Made by a program: the position numbers and the translations under genes | NCBI GenBank assembly: GCA_026129335.1 | Contig: JAHCIH010000007.1 | Coordinates: 1-64,000 of the forward strand | DNA length: 64,000 nt | Direction: 5' to 3' | DNA from: Anaerolineales bacterium | GTDB lineage: Bacteria; Chloroflexota; Anaerolineae; Anaerolineales; UBA11579 | Shown: in pieces, positions 51,890-61,950 of the stretch | Layout: each line of letters begins with the position of its first letter | Numbering within the stretch: position 1 is the first letter of the stretch | Notes under the pieces: generated by a model | Database searches by the model: none | Told to the model about the DNA's origin: nothing | The model's input: the letters and a program-made list of their open reading frames with translations, nothing else

Positions 51890-53992
51890 ATGCAAGGGGT
51901 CCTGCGTAAATTCCTGCCCATTCTCGTCTTGCTGGCTGCGCTTTTCATCGCCCTGCCCATGGCGGTGAAAGCCGCGCCTCTGCTGGCTCCCGTGCTGAAC
52001 GTGGTGGATGGCCCGGGTGTGGGCTCATATTCTTCAACGGCCGTGAATGCCTCCGGCAACCCGGTGATCAGCTATTACGATTCAGTCAACGGCACCCTCA
52101 GGCTGGCAGCCTGCAACGACCCCAACTGCAACAGCGCCGCCATCAGAATACTGGACAACGCCGGCGATGTGGGCGGTTACACCTCCATCGTGCTGGATTC
52201 TGGGGGCAGGCCGGTGGTCAGCTACTATAGCTGGGAGATTGGCGACCTTTCACTGAAGCTGGCGCGCTGCGGGGACCCGACCTGCAACACAGTGACCGTA
52301 ACCACTGTGGAGGCGGGCGGCGCCGGGAACGTGGGCCAGCACACTTCGATCGCCCTGGATGCGCTGGGCAACCCGGTGATCGCCTACCACGACGAAGACA
52401 ACGGCACCCTCAAGCTGGTGCACTGCGCCAATCCGACCTGCGCCACTCCCCATTCTTCGATGAACGTGGTCGACAGCACCGGAGCCAATGTGGGCCCGGG
52501 GGTCTCCCTGGTGCTGAACGCCTCCGGCATCCCGGTGATCAGCTACCGCGCCAACAACGACGCGCTCCGGCTGGCAACCTGCAACGCTTTGGATTGCGAC
52601 ACGCCCACCATAGTGACTCTCGATGGCCCGCCGGCGTCTGCCATAGCGGTGATGCCCAGTTCCACCTCGCTGGCGCTGAATGCCGCCGGCCATCCGGTGA
52701 TCAGCTATCACGGCAACGGCGAGCTCAGGCTGGCGCGCTGCAGCAACCCAACCTGCGCCGGCTTCGACCCCATAGCCCAGGTAACCATCGTGGACCCGGT
52801 GGGCGCGCAATACAATGAAATGGCGCTGGACTCGAGCGGCAACCCGGTGATCGCTTATTTCGATACATTTGCTTTCTCCGTCAAGCTGGCCCACTGTGTG
52901 GATCCAGATTGCGCCAGCGTTACCCCGCTCACCGTCGACACCGGCGGGGGCACGTTCATCTCGATGGCGCTGGGCTGCAATGACAACGCGGTCATGGCCT
53001 ACCAGCACCTCGGCGGTCTCAAAGTGGCCAGCGACGATGCCTGCAGCCTGCCGCCCAGCAGCCCCACGGGCTCGGCAGGACCTCCCTCAGCCAGCAAGCC
53101 GATCGCGCCCAGCGGCATCACCTCGCTCGGTCTGGGCCGCCGCATCATCGTCTATGTGCCAGCCGAGGCCATCCCCACGGGGCAGACCAACTGCACCCTG
53201 ACCATCCGCGAAGATGGCGAATCCGGCCGCTTTGGCTTTGCGCTGGACGACACCGTTTGGGATGTGAAGATCACCTGCGACAGCAGTGAGCTCAAAATCT
53301 TCATGGCCCCGCTGACCACTTGCATCCTGCCGCTGGATAACACCAGTTCGGACAAGAATGTCTACCACCGCCACAACCTCGCGGCCGGTTTCCAGGCCAT
53401 CGCGGGCGGCAGCGGCTTGCCCGGTTGGGTCTGCGGCCAAACCCGCGTCCTCTCGCTGTTCACTCTGGGCCAGCTGAGCCTGCCGGCCACCGGCTTCGCT
53501 CCGGGGGTGGTCACCAACCTGGGCGCACAACCCGCCGAGCTGGCCTACGCTGCCAGCAGCCTGACCCTGAGCATCCCCAAGCTGGGCGTACACATGGATA
53601 TCCTCGGCGTGCCGCAAGGGCCGAACGGATGGGATGTCACCTGGCTGTCCGCCAACCAGGCCGGCTACCTGTACGGCACCGCCTTCCCCACCTGGAAGGG
53701 CAACAGCGTGCTGACCGCTCATGTTTGGAATGCGGACAATATGCCAGGCCCCTTCCACGACCTGAAAATCCTGCAGCACGGCGACCGCTTCAGCATCTCG
53801 GCTTACGGCTACACCTACACCTACGAGGTGCGCAGCAACCGCCTAGTCAGCGAGAGCAACCTGAACGTGTTGACCTCAAACAGCGACTATTCGCAGATCA
53901 CGCTGATTACTTGCGAGAGTTACAGCGAGCGCAGCGGGGGTTATCTTCACCGCCGGGCGGTGCAGGCAGTGCTCGTTTCAGTCGACAGCTAA
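51890..53992 (+). CDS. Secreted seven-repeat beta-propeller fused to a sortase domain
   Basis: A 700-aa protein. With the ATG at 51890 it begins with a signal peptide or anchor (FLPILVLLAALFIALPMAV). Seven ~50-residue repeats follow (about 35-375), each with a 'SxALxxxGNPVISYY' strand, most closing with a CxxxxC pair such as CNDPNC or CGDPTC, fitting a disulfide-stapled seven-bladed propeller. A linker domain (about 400-545) follows. The C-terminal sortase-like domain (about 560-700) has the catalytic His611 in LTAHVW, Cys675 in LITCES and Arg at 688-689 in HRRAVQAVLV. It is probably a cell-surface transpeptidase or a sortase relative with a built-in binding platform. Confidence 0.85.
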   Translation: MQGVLRKFLPILVLLAALFIALPMAVKAAPLLAPVLNVVDGPGVGSYSSTAVNASGNPVISYYDSVNGTLRLAACNDPNCNSAAIRILDNAGDVGGYTSIVLDSGGRPVVSYYSWEIGDLSLKLARCGDPTCNTVTVTTVEAGGAGNVGQHTSIALDALGNPVIAYHDEDNGTLKLVHCANPTCATPHSSMNVVDSTGANVGPGVSLVLNASGIPVISYRANNDALRLATCNALDCDTPTIVTLDGPPASAIAVMPSSTSLALNAAGHPVISYHGNGELRLARCSNPTCAGFDPIAQVTIVDPVGAQYNEMALDSSGNPVIAYFDTFAFSVKLAHCVDPDCASVTPLTVDTGGGTFISMALGCNDNAVMAYQHLGGLKVASDDACSLPPSSPTGSAGPPSASKPIAPSGITSLGLGRRIIVYVPAEAIPTGQTNCTLTIREDGESGRFGFALDDTVWDVKITCDSSELKIFMAPLTTCILPLDNTSSDKNVYHRHNLAAGFQAIAGGSGLPGWVCGQTRVLSLFTLGQLSLPATGFAPGVVTNLGAQPAELAYAASSLTLSIPKLGVHMDILGVPQGPNGWDVTWLSANQAGYLYGTAFPTWKGNSVLTAHVWNADNMPGPFHDLKILQHGDRFSISAYGYTYTYEVRSNRLVSESNLNVLTSNSDYSQITLITCESYSERSGGYLHRRAVQAVLVSVDS

Positions 53993-54085
53993 CAGTTCAC
54001 AGCAAACTGCAGTCCTGATCACTGACTAATCACTCTTTACCAATTACTATTACCCAATCTCGAATCTCTCTACTCTCCATCACTA

Positions 54086-54601
54086 ATGATTCTGCCCAAG
54101 AAACGCGACCCCAGGTTCATCACTGTGCGCCGCGGCGGCACCCTGCAAGATGCCGATCATCAGATGCTGGCGATATGGGCAGCGGCTTGCGCGGAACATG
54201 TGTTGCACCTCTTCGAGGAAATTCAGCCCCATGACGAACGCCCCCGGCAGGCGATTCAGTTGGCGCAGGCCTGGGCGAGCAGTGAAGCCACGATGACCCA
54301 AGCGCGCACAGCGGCGGGCCATGCCAACGCGGCCGCCCGAGACCTGAGTGGGGCCGCCCGCTTCGCAGCCTTCGCAGCGGCTCAGGCCGCTGCGGTCGCA
54401 CACGTAGCGGCGCATGAGCTGGGTGCGGCCGCCTATGCGATTAAGGCCGCCCGCGCCACCGTGCCGGAGAACCAGGCCGGGGCAGCCGGCCTCCTGGAAT
54501 GCGAATGGCAGCGCGCCCAACTTCCCGGCCAGATACGGGAGCTTGTGCTTGACGATCAGAAATTGCGTAATGAGATCTGTTGGTTCGTATTCGACTGCTA
54601 A
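54086..54601 (+). CDS. Imm-5-like putative immunity-type protein
   Basis: A 171-aa, Ala-rich helical protein. DERPRQAIQLAQAWASSEATMTQARTAAG and the run of AHAAAR-like helices ending in HVAAHELGAAAYAIKAA match the Imm-5-like domain common in Actinobacteria and other high-GC bacteria and annotated as putative immunity protein. No toxin gene is adjacent, so an immunity role is unsupported here. The preceding 93-base gap is AT-rich with ATTACT/ATCACT motifs. No Shine-Dalgarno site is seen. Confidence 0.65.
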   Translation: MILPKKRDPRFITVRRGGTLQDADHQMLAIWAAACAEHVLHLFEEIQPHDERPRQAIQLAQAWASSEATMTQARTAAGHANAAARDLSGAARFAAFAAAQAAAVAHVAAHELGAAAYAIKAARATVPENQAGAAGLLECEWQRAQLPGQIRELVLDDQKLRNEICWFVFDC

Positions 54602-54645
54602 TCAGTCTCTGACTTCTACCCGACAGGTATTCTTCCGAACCCTCT

Positions 54646-54651
54646 TATAAT
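54646..54651 (+). promoter_or_regulatory. -10 box of folD, leaderless type
   Basis: Perfect TATAAT followed by seven bases and the folD ATG; no Shine-Dalgarno site. A CCGACA lies 20 bases upstream, too far for a normal spacer. Confidence 0.55.
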
Positions 54652-54658
54652 TCTTCAC

Positions 54659-55537
54659 ATGACCGCCAAAATTCTGGATGGCAAGGCCCAGGCCGCTGAA
54701 CTCCGCGGCGTCTTGGCGCAGCGTGTGGCTGCCCGCGCCGCGGCCGGCAAGCCCGCCCCCGGCCTGGCCACGGTGCTGGTCGGCGACGACCCTGCCTCGC
54801 AGGTCTACGTACGCGGCAAGCACAAGGCTTGCCGCGAAGTGGGCATCACCCCGATTGGCTACGAATTGCCCGCCGGCACGCCACAAGCCGAGCTGCTCGC
54901 CCTGATCACCGAGCTGAACGGCCGTGCCGATGTGCACGGCATTCTGGTGCAGCTGCCGTTGCCCGCGCACCTGGATGCGGCCGCTGTGCAAAGCGCCGTG
55001 GCCCTGGAAAAAGACGTCGACTGCCTGCACCCGGCCAACCTGGGCCTGCTGGCCCAGCGCGACCGCCAGCCGCGCTTCACCCCCTGCACGCCAACTGGGG
55101 TGATGCGCCTGGTCAAGCTGGCAGGCCTGGCATTGCCGGGCGCCAACGCTGTGGTGCTGGGCCGCTCCAACATCGTCGGCATGCCGCTGGCGCTGCTGCT
55201 CACCAAAGCCGACGCCACCGTGACTATCGCCCACTCGCATACCCGCGACCTGCCCGAGCTGTGCCGCCGGGCAGACCTGCTGGTCGCCGCCGTCGGCCGG
55301 CCGGAACTGGTGCGCGGCGACTGGGTGAAGCCCGGCGCGGTGGTCATCGACGTGGGCGTCAACGAAGTGCCCGACAAGGCCGCCCACCGCGGCCGGCGCC
55401 TGGTGGGCGATGTGGCCTTCGACGAGGCCGCCGCCGTGGCCGCGGCGATCACGCCGGTGCCCGGCGGCGTGGGCCCAATGACCATCGCCATGCTACTGGA
55501 GAACACCCTGCACGCCGCCGAGCTGGCCGAGGCTTAA
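54659..55537 (+). CDS. folD: Bifunctional methylenetetrahydrofolate dehydrogenase / cyclohydrolase
   Basis: A 292-aa cytoplasmic enzyme that interconverts 5,10-methylene-, methenyl- and 10-formyl-tetrahydrofolate. Signatures: [20 protein letters not shown] with the catalytic YxxxK (YVRGK), [32 protein letters not shown], the NADP-binding [17 protein letters not shown] and the C-terminal [18 protein letters not shown]. It shares the folate pathway with folC at 16565. Followed by a bidirectional terminator and the converging mnh operon. Confidence 0.97.
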   Translation: MTAKILDGKAQAAELRGVLAQRVAARAAAGKPAPGLATVLVGDDPASQVYVRGKHKACREVGITPIGYELPAGTPQAELLALITELNGRADVHGILVQLPLPAHLDAAAVQSAVALEKDVDCLHPANLGLLAQRDRQPRFTPCTPTGVMRLVKLAGLALPGANAVVLGRSNIVGMPLALLLTKADATVTIAHSHTRDLPELCRRADLLVAAVGRPELVRGDWVKPGAVVIDVGVNEVPDKAAHRGRRLVGDVAFDEAAAVAAAITPVPGGVGPMTIAMLLENTLHAAELAEA

Positions 55538-55541
55538 AAGC

Positions 55542-55572
55542 AAAACGAGGACGGTTTCCCGGCCTCGTTTTT
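55542..55572. terminator. Bidirectional terminator between folD and mnhG
   Basis: A nine-base-pair stem (55542-55550 with 55563-55571) with A-rich and T-rich flanks, able to end both converging transcripts. Confidence 0.75.
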
Positions 55573-55573
55573 G

Positions 55574-55939
55574 TTATCTGCCTATTTTTTTGCGCTTTTT
55601 GGACCTGGATGACCCATCCATCGGCATCTCATTGATGGTCAGGTCGAGGTGATCGACAGAGCTTGATGCGCGCAGTGCCGCGCGTGCAATCGCCGTGGTG
55701 GCGATCGGCCCGGTGATGAAGAAAAGCAGCACAAGTACGATCATGCGTACCAGATATTCGGGGTAGTACACTCCGGCAGCCAAAATGAGGCAACTGATCC
55801 CCATAGTGGAAGCCTTCCCAAAAGCGTGCATACGCATGAACACATCAGGGAAACGAAGCACCCCATAACTGCTTATCAGCATGATTAGCGTGCCAATGGT
55901 GGCCAGGATTACTGTGGCCGCTTCTGCCGTTGTTACCAT
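55574..55939 (-). CDS. mnhG: Mrp Na+/H+ antiporter subunit G
   Basis: A 121-aa membrane protein with three helices. MrpG motifs: GTLIMLISSYGVLRFPDVFMRMHAFGKAST in the first half and FITGPIATTAIARAAL in the second. A basic, Ser/Lys-rich tail ends the protein. It is the last gene of the seven-gene operon and lies 12 bases beyond mnhF. Confidence 0.93.
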   Translation of the reverse strand: MVTTAEAATVILATIGTLIMLISSYGVLRFPDVFMRMHAFGKASTMGISCLILAAGVYYPEYLVRMIVLVLLFFITGPIATTAIARAALRASSSVDHLDLTINEMPMDGSSRSKKRKKIGR

Positions 55940-55951
55940 TTCTGCCCTGCC

Positions 55952-56230
55952 CTATCGATCATTATCGTCCGCCTCTTCCAGATAACGCGCCAACAGCATA
56001 GTGCCCAGGAAGCCAAGTACGGCAGCCACCAGGGCAATGTCCAGAAGCATGGGCGCATCGTGGCGGATGGCGATCAGCGCCACCATGCCCACGGCGTGGA
56101 ATGCAATCAAATCAAAGGCCACTGTGCGGTTGGGCACATCTGGGCCCAGGTTAAGACGAATAAAACCCAAGGCCAAGGAGACGGTTAACACAGCCAGCAA
56201 GAGGTCGATCAGGGCGTCAAACGAAGTCAT
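55952..56230 (-). CDS. mnhF: Mrp Na+/H+ antiporter subunit F
   Basis: A 92-aa membrane protein with three helices. FIRLNLGPDVPNRTVAFDLIAFHAVGMVALI is typical of MrpF, as is the C-terminal ALVAAVLGFLGTMLLARYLE. The ATG at 56230 overlaps the mnhE stop (ATGA) and follows GGAGG; the longer form would need a TTG. It contributes to the antiporter complex in the membrane. Confidence 0.93.
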   Translation of the reverse strand: MTSFDALIDLLLAVLTVSLALGFIRLNLGPDVPNRTVAFDLIAFHAVGMVALIAIRHDAPMLLDIALVAAVLGFLGTMLLARYLEEADDNDR

Positions 56231-56736
56231 TCCCAACCTCCACGCGTCACCAGGGCCAGGCGGCGCTCAAAGGTTTCCCTGATCTCGTGGCGAAAGGCAT
56301 CCGGGTCTTCCACAAAAAAGCCGTGTATATAGACCACATTGCGGCCCTTCTCATCCTGGCGCAGGTCAATACTTACCGTCCCCGGCGTCAGGGTGATGAT
56401 CGTCACAAGCACAATGATCTCGAAATCGCTGTCCAGTGTAAGCGGAACCGCCACTACCCCTGGTTTGAACTCCAGCTCAGGGTGCAGGATCCACCAGGCA
56501 AGTTTGGCATTGCTCAGCACAATTTCCCAGACAACGAACCCAAAAAAGGAGAGCAGCCACCAGATGCGCCGGCCGTATCCCCGCTCGTAGATCGACAGCG
56601 CCAAAGCGCCAACCACGAAGCCCACGAACAGGTCGGCGGTGCCATAGATCGGTAAAAAGATGTACCAAAAAATGGACAGGAAGCTGTTGATCAGCAGCAG
56701 GGTCAACATGCGCTCGTTCTCAACCTTTTTGGGCAT
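56227..56736 (-). CDS. mnhE: Mrp Na+/H+ antiporter subunit E
   Basis: A 169-aa protein with about three N-terminal helices (LTLLLINSFLSIFWYIFLPIY onward) and a cytoplasmic domain containing ITLTPGTVSIDL, the family hallmark, and VYIHGFFVEDP. Start placed at the ATG 56736, 16 bases after the mnhD stop; an internal ATG at 56709 is possible. The residues before 56736 in the longer ORF overlap mnhD and are unlikely. Confidence 0.92.
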   Translation of the reverse strand: MPKKVENERMLTLLLINSFLSIFWYIFLPIYGTADLFVGFVVGALALSIYERGYGRRIWWLLSFFGFVVWEIVLSNAKLAWWILHPELEFKPGVVAVPLTLDSDFEIIVLVTIITLTPGTVSIDLRQDEKGRNVVYIHGFFVEDPDAFRHEIRETFERRLALVTRGGWE

Positions 56737-56752
56737 CGCGTCCACCCAACCG

Positions 56753-58320
56753 CTAGGGGTTGGCCTCCAGACTGATCGGGGCGATCTCATCCGTGGGGTT
56801 CACCGCCCTGATGTAGCCGGCGCGGTCCAGCGCCTGGCTGGCGGCCACGCGGGACCATTGGAAGAACGGTCCGCTGAAGATGCCGATGCTCAGGCTCACC
56901 GCCACCAGCACGGCGATCGGCGCGATCGCCAGCCGCTGGTTGGGCCGCCGCGGGGGCGGCACCACATCCTCCATGGGGCCGGCGAAGCCCTTCTGCCACA
57001 GGCGCACCATGCTCATCAGGGTCAGCAGGCTCACCACCAGGCTGACCGCGGCGATCCACCACTGCTGCGCATCCAGCGCGGTCTGCAGCAAGCCCAGCTT
57101 GCTAATGAAGCCGCTTGAGGGCGGGATGCCGGCCAGCGAAAAAGCGGCCAGGAAGAAGACCACGGCCAGCGCCGGCGAACGTTTGACCAGCCCGCCCAGG
57201 TAACCCGTCTCCAGCCGCCCGGTGCCCATGGTCAGTTCCGCAGCGCCGCCGGCCATCAACAAGGCGGTCTTCACGATCATGTGGTGCACCACGTAGAAGA
57301 TACCCGCCGCCATGCCAAAGCCGACCATCAGCTGATTGCCGGAAGCCGCCAGCCCCAGGCCCATGACCATATAGCCGACCTGGCTGATTACGTGGAAGCT
57401 GAGCACGCGGCGGATGGTGTTGACCGCCATCGCCCCGAAGACGCCGACCAGCATGGTCAGCGCGGCGATGGTCAGGATCAGCGGCTGCCAGGCGACCAGC
57501 AGGTCGGGGAAGAGCAGCGGATAGATGCGGAAGAGCGCGTAGATGCCCACCTTGGTCAGCAGGCCGCCGAAGATGGCGGTGACCGCCGGGTGCGGCGTGT
57601 GGTAGCTGGCCGGCAGCCAGAAGAACAACGGGAACAAGCCCGCCTTGCTGCCATAAGCCACCAGCAGCATGCCCGCCAGTAGCACCCGCAGCGAATCCGG
57701 GGCAGCGTCGATGCGTGCAGCCAGGTGCGCCAGGTTTAGTGTGCCCAGCACGCCGTAGACCACGCCGGTGGTCGCCAGGAACACGGTGGAGGCCAGCAGG
57801 TTGAGCAGCACGTAGCGCAAGCCGCCATTCACCTGCCCCGGCCGGCCGCCCAGGCTGAGCAACACGAAGCTGGCCATCAGCAGCACTTCGAAGAAGACAT
57901 ACAGATTGAAAAGGTCACCGGCCACAAAGGCCCCGTTGACGCCCATCAGGAGGAAGAGTAGCAGGGGGTAGAAGTTCAGGCCCTCGCGCTCGTCCAGCGT
58001 GCCCATGGCGTAGAACACCAGGCAGACCATCAGCAGCGCGGTCAGGGTCAGCATGATCGCGCTGAGCCCGTCCGCGAACAGGGTAATGCCGAACGGCGCC
58101 GGCCACAGGCCGACCTGCAGCGTCATGCGTTGTTCGCCGATGGCGGTCACGCTGAGCAGGAAGATCGCCACGCCCAGGTTGATCAGGCTGAACAGCGCGG
58201 CGATGATGCGCTGGGTGCGCGTTTGCCTGCGGGTCACCCGGGTGGATGCCAACAGCGAGAGCGCTGCGCCAATCAGTGGAAAGGCGATCGGCGCCGCCAG
58301 CCAGTTCGCGTTCACATCCA

Positions 58321-58321
<1 letters not shown>
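56753..58321 (-). CDS. mnhD: Mrp Na+/H+ antiporter subunit D
   Basis: A 522-aa polytopic protein homologous to the NuoL/M/N subunits of complex I. LFNLYVFFEVLLMASFVLLSLGG, GSKAGLFPLFFWLPASYHTPHPAVTAIFGGLLTKVGIYAL (read in pieces; key Lys and Glu residues conserved) and FHVISQVGYMVMGLGLA are typical. It should form part of the ion pathway. The ATG at 58321 overlaps the mnhC stop by one base (TGATG). Confidence 0.96.
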
Positions 58322-58775
<454 letters not shown>

Positions 58776-58779
<4 letters not shown>

Positions 58780-59204
58780 CGCCGCTTCCCCGTCGCCGGT
58801 CGACTGAGTTCGAGCAAGTACGAAGTCACGAAGGCGCTGACCACCAGGAAGACACCGATGTCGAACAGCGTCGGCGAGCCGATTTCCAGCACGAAGTCGC
58901 CGCCCAATGGGATCTTCCACCACACCCCGTAGAGGAAACCGCCCTCCGGCAGCGAGAGCACCGCGGAGAAGATGGCGATGATCAGGCCGGCGCCCATGGT
59001 GGGCTGCAAGTAAATGCCGATCAGCTTGCGCACAAAATCGTCGCCGCGCGCCAATATCTGCATCAGGAACGCGGTGGCCACCACGAGGCCGGCGATGAAG
59101 CCGCCGCCCGGCTCGTTGTGGCCCACGATCAGGAACACCACCGCCAGCACGAAGAGGATCGGCGTAAGGATGCGGTCGAGCAGCGCCAGATACAGTTCAG
59201 GCAT
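58776..59204 (-). CDS. mnhB: Mrp Na+/H+ antiporter subunit B
   Basis: A 142-aa membrane protein with four helices. FLIVGHNEPGGGFIAGLVVATAFLMQ and GIYLQPTMGAGLIIAIFSAV are MrpB hallmarks, and SPTLFDIGVFLVVSAFVTSYLLEL closes the domain. The ATG at 59204 overlaps the mnhA stop (TGATG); the longer ORF reads through mnhA out of frame. Confidence 0.94.
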
Positions 59205-61600
59205 CAGGCTGCTCCCCGAGTCTTGCGCGCCGGGCGCTTGCCGGTACGCTTGGCGGTATTGGTATTGTTGCGCCGCCCCAACGGCTGCAGGCGGGAGGCG
59301 CGCATCAGGGCATAACCGCCCAGAGCAGCCACCACCATCACACTGATTTCGCCCATCGTGTCCACGGCGCGGAAGTCCACCAGGATGACGTTGACGATGT
59401 TGCCGCCGTGAGCGGCGAGGACATTGAGCGAAAAGTAGTCGCTGATCGTGGCAAACAGCGGCTCCCCGGCGGCCAGCAGCGCCATGCCGAAGCCCCACAA
59501 GGCTACGGTGGCGCTGATTAGAAGATGCCGGAACGAGATGCGTTTGGGCAGCGGGTGGTGCTCCTGGTGTGGAATGCGATAGAACACCAGCACCAGCAGC
59601 ACCAGGGTAAGCACTTCGACCAGGAATTGGGTCAGCGCCAGGTCCGGTGCCGAGAAGAAGACGTAGATCAGCGTGACCACCACGCCCACCATACCCAAAC
59701 TGATGATCGCGCTCAAACGGCTGTGGGTGCGCACGATGACGAAAGCGGCCAACACCGCCAGCGCGGCCAGCACCACCTCGTAGAAAGTGGCCTTGGCCGA
59801 CCAGTCCAGGTTCAAGTCGCCGATGAAGTTGTGCTTAAAGATCGAGTACAGCAGGAAACCAACCGCGGCCAGCAGGGTTACGCTGACCTGTGTGGGCAGC
59901 GAAGCGCCCTGCACCGCCCGCGTGCTCCAGCCGGCGATGGCGTACAGGCCATCGATGGCCCGGTCAAAGAGCCCCGCGCCGTTGAGCCACTTGGGCGCCG
60001 GGGCCAGCGCGGCTCGCACGCGCTCACGCCCGAGGAAGAGGACCACGCCGACCGCGATGGCCAGCAGGCTGGTCAGGAAGGCTGGCGTCCAGCCATGCCA
60101 CAACGCCAAATGCACTTCCACCGGCGCGCCCAGCACGGCACCTGCTGGCGCGGCGAACAGGTCGTGCTCCAGCGCCCCCAGAGCGAACGGGATCACGGCA
60201 CCCATCAGGGTCAGCGCCAGTACCGGCAGCACAAAGGGCGTGGAAGGCGCGTGATGCACATGGGCTTCTTTGCCGGGCGCGCTGCGGCGGAAGAACGGTT
60301 CCCACAGCAGGATCAGGCTGTAGGCCACGAACAGCGCCCCGGCCAGCGCCGCGGCGGCCAGCCCGGCCGCCCCGATCACGGTTTCGCCGGCTGCGAGCAG
60401 GCTGTAGAACGTCTCCAGCAGCAGCTCCTTGGCGAGGAAGCCGAAGGTGGGGATCAGGCCGGCCATCGAGAGACTCGCCAGCACCGCGGCCAGCCCCAGC
60501 AGGGGTATGGCCCGCGCCAGCCCGGCCAGCCGGCGGATGTCCCGCGTGCCGGTGGCGTGGTCGATGATGCCGGCCACCAGGAACAGCGGGCCTTTGTACA
60601 AAGCATGGGCCAGGATTCCCAGCACCACCGCCACCGCCGCGACCTCGTGGTTGAAGGCCAGCAGCATCACCAGCACCCCCAGCTGGCTCACCGTGGCATA
60701 GGCCAGGATCGCCTTGAGGTCATAGTGGCGCAGCGCGGTGATCGCCCCCAGCAGCATGGTCACCCCGCCCACGATGAAAAGCGCCCAGAACCACAGCTCG
60801 CTCTCGGCAAAAGCCGGGTGCAGCCTGGCCAGCAAATACACCCCGGCCTTGACCATCGTCGCCGAGTGTAGGTAGGCGCTGGCCGGCGTGGGCGCTGCCA
60901 TGGCGCCGGGCAGCCAGAAGTGGAAGGGGAACTGCGCCGACTTGGTGAACGCGCCCAGCAGGATCAATATCAGCATCGGCGTGAACAGCGGGTGCTGGAT
61001 GAAAGTCGCCGGCGGCTGGGCCAGCAGCGCGCTGAGGCTGTACGTGCCGCCGATCTGCCCCAGCAGCACCAGGCCGCCCAACATGCCCAGCGCGCCCATC
61101 CCGGTGACCACCAGCGCCCGGCGGGCGCCTTCCAGCGCGTTCTGGTCGCTGAGCTTGAACGAGATCAGCAGGTAGCTGATGATGCTGGTGCCTTCCCAAA
61201 AGACGAACAGCGCCAGCAGGTTGTCGGCCCATACCAGCCCCATCATGCTGGTCATGAAAAGGAAGAGCAGCGCATAGAAGTAACCCAGGCCGCGGTTCTT
61301 CTCGAAGTAATAGCCGGCGTACACGGCGATCGCCGTGCCGATGCCGGCGATGACCAGGCCGAAGAGCAGCGCCAGACCGTCCAGATTCAAATCCAGCGCC
61401 AGGCCAAAAGCCTCGGACCAGGCGAACTGCTCGCGCAGCACCACCCCTCCGCCCACCCGGGGCAGCTGCGCCAACAGCCAACCGGTCACCACCGCCGGGG
61501 AAAGCGCCGCCAGCCAACCGGCATGGCGCCAACGATGCGGCTTGAGCAGCCACAGGGCGGGGCCGGTGAGAGCCAGGAGGGCAAGCAGGGTAGTCAACAT
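59204..61600 (-). CDS. mnhA: Mrp Na+/H+ antiporter subunit A
   Basis: A 798-aa polytopic NuoL-like subunit. FVFWEGTSIISYLLISF, GAFTKSAQFPFHFWLPGAMAAPTPASAYLHSATMVKAG (in pieces) and ALYKGPLFLVAGIIDHATGTRDI carry the conserved Glu/Lys/His residues of the ion channel. The C-terminal part (about 600-798) is the typical MrpA extension with PDLALTQFLVEVLTLVLLVLVFYRIP. First gene of the mnhABCDEFG operon; the complex exports Na+ in exchange for H+. A minus-strand promoter lies directly before the ATG, and no Shine-Dalgarno site is present. Confidence 0.96.
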   Translation of the reverse strand: MLTTLLALLALTGPALWLLKPHRWRHAGWLAALSPAVVTGWLLAQLPRVGGGVVLREQFAWSEAFGLALDLNLDGLALLFGLVIAGIGTAIAVYAGYYFEKNRGLGYFYALLFLFMTSMMGLVWADNLLALFVFWEGTSIISYLLISFKLSDQNALEGARRALVVTGMGALGMLGGLVLLGQIGGTYSLSALLAQPPATFIQHPLFTPMLILILLGAFTKSAQFPFHFWLPGAMAAPTPASAYLHSATMVKAGVYLLARLHPAFAESELWFWALFIVGGVTMLLGAITALRHYDLKAILAYATVSQLGVLVMLLAFNHEVAAVAVVLGILAHALYKGPLFLVAGIIDHATGTRDIRRLAGLARAIPLLGLAAVLASLSMAGLIPTFGFLAKELLLETFYSLLAAGETVIGAAGLAAAALAGALFVAYSLILLWEPFFRRSAPGKEAHVHHAPSTPFVLPVLALTLMGAVIPFALGALEHDLFAAPAGAVLGAPVEVHLALWHGWTPAFLTSLLAIAVGVVLFLGRERVRAALAPAPKWLNGAGLFDRAIDGLYAIAGWSTRAVQGASLPTQVSVTLLAAVGFLLYSIFKHNFIGDLNLDWSAKATFYEVVLAALAVLAAFVIVRTHSRLSAIISLGMVGVVVTLIYVFFSAPDLALTQFLVEVLTLVLLVLVFYRIPHQEHHPLPKRISFRHLLISATVALWGFGMALLAAGEPLFATISDYFSLNVLAAHGGNIVNVILVDFRAVDTMGEISVMVVAALGGYALMRASRLQPLGRRNNTNTAKRTGKRPARKTRGAA

Positions 61601-61950
61601 GTTCTTCTATTTTACGTGTATAGCGTGGCGGATGTCACCAGAAACCAGCGTGACCAGCCAGAACTGCAGCGGCCGGCGCTCAGAGGCAAGCGCTGCCAAA
61701 AACAAAAGCCGCCCGGCGATACTTGGCGAATGTGCCCATTGTAGGGTGAGCACCTTACGTCAGTAGAACGCCGCGGCGGCCTTGCCAAGTGTCGGATCGG
61801 ATGTTAAGCCATAACCTGAGTTGCCTGATGCTGTGCAACTCGTCTGCGGCAGGGATGGTAACAAACTCTATAATTATTGTCAACAAACTCTTCAAAATTC
61901 GGCGCCACCCGCTGGAAAGTTGCCGCCAATTGTCTTATGATTACTGCCCT
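61601..61950. other. Divergent intergenic region mnhA / amidohydrolase
   Basis: No gene is seen, although one plus-strand frame stays open from 61789; its translation before 61951 has no domain character. Besides the mnh promoter it holds a plus-strand TATAAT at 61869-61874, a minus-strand TTGACA at 61878-61883 with TACCAT 17 bases on, and TATGAT at 61936-61941 nine bases before the amidohydrolase ATG. Confidence 0.5.
61609..61638 (-). promoter_or_regulatory. Promoter of the mnh operon
   Basis: On the minus strand GTGACA (61633-61638) and TAAAAT (61609-61614) are 18 bases apart, each one mismatch from consensus, and the -10 ends eight bases before the mnhA ATG. The transcript should be nearly leaderless. 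Confidence 0.6.

Noticed and set aside
53993..54085. ATTACT/ATCACT-rich stretch, also near 28356-28398, as a CRISPR-like or tandem repeat
   Set aside because: Units are short, irregular and not spaced; at most decayed simple repeats.
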